From: Flavobacterium hercynium
GTDB taxonomy: Bacteria > Bacteroidota > Bacteroidia > Flavobacteriales > Flavobacteriaceae
Direction: 5' to 3'
Length of the DNA: 64,000 nucleotides
Assembly: GCF_002217285.1 (NCBI RefSeq)
Contig: NZ_MUGW01000054.1
Location: 1-64,000, forward strand
This document shows, piece by piece, positions 59,156 through 64,000 of this stretch. Both the position numbers and the translations under genes were made by a program. The notes beneath the pieces are model-generated. The model was not told where the DNA came from and did no database searches. It was given only the letters and a program-made list of their open reading frames with translations. Position 1 is the stretch's first letter. Every line of letters starts with the position of its first letter.

Positions 59156-59743
59156 ATGAATCCAATTTTAAATCAAAATCTATTTCTTGTAAAAGAACAC
59201 GTTGGTATGTTTAAAGCTGCCAACAATTACGATATATACCATCCTGAAAGCAATCAGATTATTATGAACTGCCGCGAAAACAATCTGGGCTTTTTTACCA
59301 AAGTATTTCGTTTTACAGATTATAAAAGAATGACACCTTTTAATATTGAAATTTCAACAGCAGAAGGTGAAAAATTAATTTCAGTAAAACGTGGTGTTGC
59401 CTGGCTAAGATCAACAGTTGAAGTTTTTGACGAAAAAGACCGTTTGGTTGGAACCTTCAAACAAAAACTATTTTCTATTGGAGGAAAATTTGAAATTCTG
59501 GACAAAAACGAAAAACCTGTGGCTACTCTTCAGGGAAAATGGACAGGCTGGGATTTTAAATTTACACACGAAAACAAACAACTGGCTCAGGTAAATAAAA
59601 AATGGGCAGGAGTTGGAAAAGAGTTTTTTACCAGTGCTGATAATTATGCCCTTCAAATAGAAGAAACAGTTGCTGCAGACAGTCCGCTTAGACAATTAAT
59701 TTTGGCAGCAGTAATGTGTATCGATATGGTTTTAAAAGAATAA
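59156..59743 (+). CDS. LURP-one/scramblase-related protein
   Basis: A 195-residue protein whose strand pattern matches the LURP-one-related/phospholipid scramblase-like fold: NYDIYHPESNQIIMNCREN near residue 25, then VEVFDEKDRLVGTFKQK, FEILDKNEKPVATLQGKW, DFKFTHENKQLAQVNKKW, and a C-terminal hydrophobic helix (LRQLILAAVMCIDMVL). The tubby-like barrel would sit at the membrane. Function in bacteria is unclear. It starts with ATG and stands alone. Confidence 0.82.
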   Translation: MNPILNQNLFLVKEHVGMFKAANNYDIYHPESNQIIMNCRENNLGFFTKVFRFTDYKRMTPFNIEISTAEGEKLISVKRGVAWLRSTVEVFDEKDRLVGTFKQKLFSIGGKFEILDKNEKPVATLQGKWTGWDFKFTHENKQLAQVNKKWAGVGKEFFTSADNYALQIEETVAADSPLRQLILAAVMCIDMVLKE

Positions 59744-59786
59744 AAACCTGTTAAACTTAAATTAAGAAAACATAGCAAGGCATCAT

Positions 59787-59845
59787 TTTAGTAAGCAAAA
59801 ACAGTACTTTTGCAATACTAAAATGATGCTTTTTGCATTACTAAA
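59787..59845. promoter_or_regulatory. Three operator-like TTTTGCwTACTAAA repeats
   Basis: The motif occurs inverted at 59787-59800 (TTTAGTAAGCAAAA) and direct at 59808-59822 (TTTTGCAATACTAAA) and 59831-59845 (TTTTGCATTACTAAA). The first two give a 14-base perfect inverted repeat, GCATCATTTTAGTA and TACTAAAATGATGC at 59780-59829. They surround the -7 element and should be binding sites of a repressor. Confidence 0.7.
59805..59812 (+). promoter_or_regulatory. TACTTTTG -7 element of SDR gene
   Basis: TACTTTTG lies 42 bases ahead of the ATG and overlaps the operator-like repeats, a layout for strong repression. Confidence 0.65.
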
Positions 59846-59854
59846 CAATAAATC

Positions 59855-60571
59855 ATGACAGACTTAAAAAATAAAAATGCCTTTATTACAGGAGCTGGAA
59901 AAGGAATCGGAAAAGCAATTGCTATTGCACTTGCCAAAGAAGGTGTAAATGTAGTTTTAGTTTCAAGAACTCAGGCCGATGTAGATCAATTAGCTGCAGA
60001 AACCACTAAATTAGGTGTAAAATCTTTAGCATTATCGGCAGATGTTTCAGACATTAATTCGATAAATGCTGCTGCAGAAAAAGCTTTAGCAGAATTCAAA
60101 AATATTGACATCTTAATCAACAGTGCCGGAATTGCTGCCTTTGGTAAGTTTCTTGAATTAGAACCTGAAGCCTGGGAAAGAATTATTAAGGTAAACGTAA
60201 TGGGAACGTATTATACAACCCGTGCCCTTATACCAAACATGATCGAAAGACAAACAGGTGACATTATCAATATTTCATCGACAGCAGGATTAAACGGAAA
60301 TGCGTTAACAAGTGCGTACAGTGCTTCAAAATTTGCAGTTCTTGGTTTAACCGATTCTTTAATGCAGGAAATGAGAAAACACAACATTCGTGTTACTGCT
60401 TTAACACCAAGTACAGTTGCAACTGATATGGCAAAAGATTTAAACCTTACAGATGGCAATCCGGAGAAAGTAATGCAGTCTGAGGATATCGCTGAATTGA
60501 TTATTGCTCAGCTAAAATTAAGCAGAAGAGTATTTATCAAAAACAGCAGTATTTGGTCTACAAATCCATAA
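59855..60571 (+). CDS. Short-chain dehydrogenase, 3-ketoacyl-ACP-reductase-like
   Basis: A 238-residue SDR oxidoreductase. FITGAGKGIGKAIAIALA gives the NAD(P) glycine motif at about 12-20, ILINSAGIAAFG the NxAG motif, NISSTAGLNG the catalytic serine, and YSASKFAVLG the Tyr-x-x-x-Lys pair near residue 153. It is like FabG but isolated from fatty-acid genes, so it may reduce another carbonyl substrate. The promoter is covered by three operator-like repeats, implying induction by a specific signal. No regulator gene is adjacent. Confidence 0.93.
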   Translation: MTDLKNKNAFITGAGKGIGKAIAIALAKEGVNVVLVSRTQADVDQLAAETTKLGVKSLALSADVSDINSINAAAEKALAEFKNIDILINSAGIAAFGKFLELEPEAWERIIKVNVMGTYYTTRALIPNMIERQTGDIINISSTAGLNGNALTSAYSASKFAVLGLTDSLMQEMRKHNIRVTALTPSTVATDMAKDLNLTDGNPEKVMQSEDIAELIIAQLKLSRRVFIKNSSIWSTNP

Positions 60572-60635
60572 AAAATTTATTCATAGTCTCTCAAAGTGCT
60601 ATGCTTTGTAAAGATTTAAACGCTTCAACAATACG

Positions 60636-61145
60636 ATGGAACAATATTTAAGACAATTAATTGCAATAGAATTTCAGGACAAAAAAGAAATTTTTACCGG
60701 TTTTCTAATTGACTATTCAGATGACTGGATATTACTTCGAAATAATCCTGTAGATTACATCCTGGATGGTTTTGTTATTTTGAAAAACAAAAACATCGAA
60801 GCCGTACACCGCGATCATGATCTTGAATTTACAGAGAAAGTTATTCGGTTAAAAGGCTTAAAGACCAATGCAGAAGATATTATTCCGATTAGGGATCTAA
60901 ATTCGATTGTAAATTTTATCACTAAAAAATATGGCATTTTTCAGATTTCTAAAAAATCAGCAAAATCCGCTTACTTAGGACGCTTAATCGAATTGAACAA
61001 CGAAGAACTTACCATTGATTTTCTGGACACTAAAGGTCAGTTTGGCGGTGAATTAAGTTTTAATCCCGAAAAGATCAGAGTAATCGAGTTTGATACGGAT
61101 TATATCAATTCTTTGAAACTGGTGATTCCACAGGATCAGAAATAG
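60636..61145 (+). CDS. Conserved protein of unknown function
   Basis: A 169-residue protein. Two similar beta-rich halves can be seen: LIAIEFQDKKEIFTGFLIDY and LGRLIELNNEELTIDFLDTK, each with a small barrel-like strand order, joined by a helical stretch. That suggests a duplicated Sm-like or SH3-like domain. No signal peptide or catalytic motif is present. It ends at a strong terminator. The assignment of fold is by pattern only. Confidence 0.75.
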   Translation: MEQYLRQLIAIEFQDKKEIFTGFLIDYSDDWILLRNNPVDYILDGFVILKNKNIEAVHRDHDLEFTEKVIRLKGLKTNAEDIIPIRDLNSIVNFITKKYGIFQISKKSAKSAYLGRLIELNNEELTIDFLDTKGQFGGELSFNPEKIRVIEFDTDYINSLKLVIPQDQK

Positions 61146-61153
61146 TTATTTTA

Positions 61154-61195
61154 AAAAACAGAAACGCCCTTTTTAAAAAGGGCGTTTCTGTTTTT
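61154..61195. terminator. Strong bidirectional terminator
   Basis: AAAAACAGAAACGCCC and TTTTT pair with AAAAAGGGCGTTTCTGTTTTT, giving a 21-base perfect stem between convergent genes. Confidence 0.95.
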
Positions 61196-61300
61196 ATATA
61201 AAATATAAAATCGGTATAAATCAGTGTTTTCGCTTAGCGAATCCGTGTCATCGGCGTTTTATAAAAATAACGACATCAACGCTTGTCAAAATTGAAGAAC

Positions 61301-62635
61301 CTAAGCTTCGGCAAGTTTATTTAAAAACTCCAAACGCACACTTCCGTCTTCATCTATTTTTGTCAAATTAATTTCCTGCAGCGTATTTACCAACTCAGGA
61401 TTCCATGGCGTTTTTACTTTTACATAGTTTTCTGTAAATCCGTGAATGTATCCTTCTTTATTCTCTCCTTCAAATAAAACAGTTCTGTTCGTCCCAAGTT
61501 GACTTTCGTAAAAAGCACGACGTTTCTTAACTGATAATCCACGAAGCATTTTACTGCGTTTTGCGCGCACATTTGCCGGAACAACTCCAGACATATTCGC
61601 AGCTTCTGTATTGTCTCTTTCAGAATACGTAAATACGTGTAAATACGAAATATCCATTTCGTTCAGGAAATGATAAGTTTCTAAGAAATGTTCTTCTGTT
61701 TCTCCAGGAAAACCAACAATAACATCTACACCTATACAAGCGTGCGGCATAACCTCACGAATTTTGTTTACGCGCTCCGTATACACTTCACGTAAGTAGC
61801 GACGTTTCATTAATTTTAAAATATCGTTGCTTCCTGATTGTAGCGGAATATGAAAATGCGGTACAAAAGTTCTGCTTTTAGAAACAAACTCAATCGTTTC
61901 GTTACGTAATAAATTAGGTTCAATAGATGAAATTCGCAAACGTTCGATTCCTTCTACCTTATCTAAAGCCTGAACTAAATCCAGAAAAGTATGTTCATGT
62001 TTTTTGTTTCCAAATTCACCTTTACCATAATCTCCAATATTTACTCCGGTTAAAACAATTTCTCTAATATTTTGAGCTGATATCTCTTTAGCGTTTTGCA
62101 ATACGTTCTCTAACGCATCACTTCTTGAAATTCCTCTCGCTAGCGGAATGGTGCAATAGGTACATTTATAGTCGCAACCATCTTGCACTTTTAAGAATGC
62201 GCGGGTACGATCACCAATGGAATAACTTCCAACATAAAAATCGGCTTCAGCAATTTCACAAGAGTGTACCTCACCCATGTCATTTTTGCTTAAGTCATGA
62301 ATATAATCTGTAATTTTAAATTTTTCAGTAGCACCCAAAACCAAATCAACTCCATCTACAGCCGCTAACTCCTCCGGTTTTAATTGTGCATAACAACCTA
62401 CCGCAGCAACAAACGCCTTATCATTCAGTTTCATTGCCTTTTTTACTACCTGCTTAAATTGCTTATCAGCGTTATCTGTAACCGAACAAGTATTGATTAC
62501 ATAAATATCAGCCACCTCTTCAAAATCAACACGATCGAAACCTTCATCATTAAAGTTTCTGGCAATCGTAGATGTTTCTGAGAAATTCAATTTACATCCA
62601 AGCGTATAAAACGCAACTTTTTTTCTATTTTCCAT
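61301..62635 (-). CDS. mtaB: tRNA t6A37 methylthiotransferase MtaB
   Basis: A 444-residue radical-SAM enzyme that adds a methylthio group to N6-threonylcarbamoyladenosine 37 in tRNA. The N-terminal MTTase domain opens with VAFYTLGCKLNFSETS and has cluster cysteines in CKLN, NTCSVTD and VGCYAQ. The radical SAM motif CDYKCTYCTIP is near residue 152. VDVIVGFPGETEEHF lies in the barrel, and the C-terminal TRAM-like part follows (NRTVLFEGENKEGYIHG). All expected cysteines are present. It starts with ATG. Confidence 0.96.
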   Translation of the reverse strand: MENRKKVAFYTLGCKLNFSETSTIARNFNDEGFDRVDFEEVADIYVINTCSVTDNADKQFKQVVKKAMKLNDKAFVAAVGCYAQLKPEELAAVDGVDLVLGATEKFKITDYIHDLSKNDMGEVHSCEIAEADFYVGSYSIGDRTRAFLKVQDGCDYKCTYCTIPLARGISRSDALENVLQNAKEISAQNIREIVLTGVNIGDYGKGEFGNKKHEHTFLDLVQALDKVEGIERLRISSIEPNLLRNETIEFVSKSRTFVPHFHIPLQSGSNDILKLMKRRYLREVYTERVNKIREVMPHACIGVDVIVGFPGETEEHFLETYHFLNEMDISYLHVFTYSERDNTEAANMSGVVPANVRAKRSKMLRGLSVKKRRAFYESQLGTNRTVLFEGENKEGYIHGFTENYVKVKTPWNPELVNTLQEINLTKIDEDGSVRLEFLNKLAEA

Positions 62636-63125
62636 GGGAATACACTACGTTTTAAGTAGGAAGATAATATATTTACATCTTAGTTTTAAGAGTCTGCAAA
62701 TTTACATACAATATTCTTTAAAATAAAATGAATAATTGACTATAAATCAATATTTTGCAGCAAAGTGTTTTTCAGTTGACTTAAATTTAATCCAAGGTCA
62801 TGGAAAACTTGAAATGCCAAAATGTTAAAAAAATAGCGTGATTAGAAAAATTAAATGTGAAAAATGTCAGTTAAGGACTAATATTACCGATAAAATACAA
62901 TTTGTTAAAGATTAGATTAAATTTTTCTTACTTTTACACCATCAAAATTTATTTACTTTTGCACCTCTTTTTGAAGTTCAAAAAAAATAACAAAAAAATG
63001 TAATAAAAGACTAAATTGCGTTAACAACAATTCTATTTTTTAACCGTTATGTTTTTTTTGTTATAAATAAAATGGGTAAGCCGAAAACCATAAAGAGTAG
63101 GCAACAATTAAATTACAAACCTATT
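62636..63125. other. Intergenic region and long leader
   Basis: This 490-base stretch has a TACTTTTG -7 element at 62954-62961 and then about 160 bases of AT-rich leader before the preferred start at 63126. No known riboswitch shape was recognised and no other reading frame of merit was seen. Confidence 0.5.
62954..62961 (+). promoter_or_regulatory. TACTTTTG -7 element
   Basis: TACTTTTG followed by CACC fits the phylum's -7 consensus and would transcribe the secreted-protein gene at 63126 with a long leader. Confidence 0.6.
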
Positions 63126-63641
63126 ATGAAAGCATTTTTAACCACAATCTGCTTGATGTTCTTAGCCCTTACTAGTGCACAATCGCAAAATGCGCCTGCT
63201 ACTAATCCATTTCCATCAATTAGTACTTTAACAACTTGGGCAAGTTTTAATTCACAAACTCAATTCGACACTGCAGTTCGTGCTGTTGGCTTTAAATTTG
63301 AAGTAAAAGAACCAGGAGAAGGCTCTACAGCATACACATATATTCGTAAAGTTACAGTAAATGATGTAAATTATACTGACAGAATAGTTTACAGAATTGC
63401 AAACAATAATTCTGCAAGTATTATTTCGTTAGTAACAGCTTCAACAGATTTAGTAAGCTTGTATACTCCACAATTAACGACTTTCAAAAGCAACAATTGT
63501 AAAACAGAAATGTCTAAAGACAAAAACACAATTTGTACTTGCTACGAAAGTGTAAATTTTGCAATCGATCTTTGCGACGAGCGTGTAAAACTTACAATGG
63601 GTGATGGTAACAAATATTTTGTTTCTGTAGCTAAAAAATAA
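63126..63641 (+). CDS. Small exported protein
   Basis: A 171-residue protein. The ATG at 63126 opens a standard signal peptide (MKAFLTTICLMFLALTSAQS), so I prefer it to the ATG at 63072, which would add 18 charged residues in front. The mature part has four cysteines in two pairs (NNCKTEM, ICTCYES, DLCDER) that may form disulfides, and mixed strands. No function is recognised. A long hairpin follows the stop. Confidence 0.78.
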   Translation: MKAFLTTICLMFLALTSAQSQNAPATNPFPSISTLTTWASFNSQTQFDTAVRAVGFKFEVKEPGEGSTAYTYIRKVTVNDVNYTDRIVYRIANNNSASIISLVTASTDLVSLYTPQLTTFKSNNCKTEMSKDKNTICTCYESVNFAIDLCDERVKLTMGDGNKYFVSVAKK

Positions 63642-63650
63642 TACCCCTGT

Positions 63651-63743
63651 TTTCAGAGAATAAAGAATGATTTGTTTCCAAATCTTTGCAAAGTATAAAA
63701 CTATTTAGTTTACAAAGATTTGGAATGCATTTCTCTGAATAAA
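63651..63743. terminator. Long imperfect hairpin between convergent genes
   Basis: TTCAGAGAA (63652) pairs with TTCTCTGAA (63731), and CCAAATCTTTG (63678) with CAAAGATTTGG (63713), giving a two-part stem ended by a T-rich run. Confidence 0.65.
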
Positions 63744-63747
63744 ATTT

Positions 63748-64000
63748 TTACAAGTCTGGATTTTTAAGTTCATACCAAACTTGTAATTCATCTTCATAAT
63801 CAAAAGAATTTACATAGCGTAAACCCAGCTTTTCTAAAATTCTTCTTGAGTTTTCATTTCCAGCGTCTGCATACGCATAAAGAGCATCCACTTTCATTAC
63901 ATTAAAAGCATATTCTACAAAAGCTTTTCCAGCTTCAGTAGCATATCCTTTACCCCAATATTTTTCAATAAAACGATATCCTATTTCATAAAAACCTTTA
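63748..64000 (-). CDS. GNAT acetyltransferase, partial (N-terminus beyond window)
   Basis: The last 83 codons of a RimJ/RimL-type acetyltransferase lie at the window edge. The visible part reads YEIGYRFIEKYWGKGYATEA (acetyl-CoA loop WGKGYATEA), then AYADAGNENSRRILEKLGLRY, and ends in WYELKNPDL with TAA. This class acetylates ribosomal-protein N-termini or other amines. The gene continues past base 64000. Confidence 0.9.
   Translation of the reverse strand, partial: KGFYEIGYRFIEKYWGKGYATEAGKAFVEYAFNVMKVDALYAYADAGNENSRRILEKLGLRYVNSFDYEDELQVWYELKNPDL

Overview
The window is chromosomal DNA from a Bacteroidota bacterium, most likely a Flavobacterium species. The evidence is low G+C, Bacteroidota promoter motifs (TAnnTTTG) in front of many genes, a DUF4295 gene after rpmG, a DUF2795 gene before a long secA, and many short intergenic repeats of the kinds common in flavobacteria. 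I found no tRNA, rRNA, CRISPR array, insertion sequence or complete prophage.

Layout. 1-9,200 is mostly minus strand: a DUF721 gene, a lipoprotein, ftsY with a small membrane protein behind it, rpmB-rpmG-DUF4295, cinA, a fumarylacetoacetate-hydrolase-family gene coupled to an Hpt gene, a secreted protein, a DnaQ-type exonuclease and a 2-oxoacid dehydrogenase E2. 9,256-14,265 holds cell-envelope genes: a family 2 glycosyltransferase, an HGSNAT-like membrane acyltransferase, a CpsB-type phosphatase and a polyprenyl-phosphate sugar transferase. 14,400-17,700 has exported proteins. 17,860-19,540 has three small XRE regulators and a divergent gene across an 18-bp perfect palindrome.

19,970-24,794 is the most unusual region. 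It is a very AT-rich three-gene cassette: an unrecognised 272-aa protein, a 225-aa PD-(D/E)XK-like nuclease, and a 1056-aa protein with an N-terminal GHKL (sacsin/MutL/Hsp90-type) ATPase and a C-terminal DUF3883/PD-(D/E)XK-like domain. Gene debris lies inside it and next to it. It is a credible uncharacterised defence or restriction system.

25,800-47,100 returns to core genes: ABC-F ATPase, FKBP isomerase, a zinc-ribbon SDR-like protein, a methyltransferase, a LolD/MacB-type ATPase, cobalamin adenosyltransferase, secA, a SpoU methyltransferase, GNAT plus sirtuin, purB, a cation/proton antiporter, 1-Cys peroxiredoxin, and MFS and AEC transporters. An Rrf2 regulator and an NAD(P)-binding protein follow, then an eight-unit tandem repeat array (48,321-48,890) and meaB. 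meaB and the adenosyltransferase together suggest a B12-dependent methylmalonyl-CoA mutase elsewhere in the genome.

52,676-54,627 carries a toxin-like gene followed by three tandem paralogous membrane-anchored proteins, the middle one cut by an in-frame stop; this looks like an effector with duplicated immunity genes. The rest has a PPK2 kinase, a prolyl oligopeptidase, a LURP-one/scramblase-like protein, an SDR gene whose promoter is covered by three copies of an operator-like motif, mtaB, a secreted protein and a truncated GNAT gene at the window edge.

At least six families of intergenic repeats recur, several as long inverted repeats. Several longest reading frames begin with implausible TTG or GTG codons; I moved those starts to internal ATGs where a signal peptide or family N-terminus supports it.
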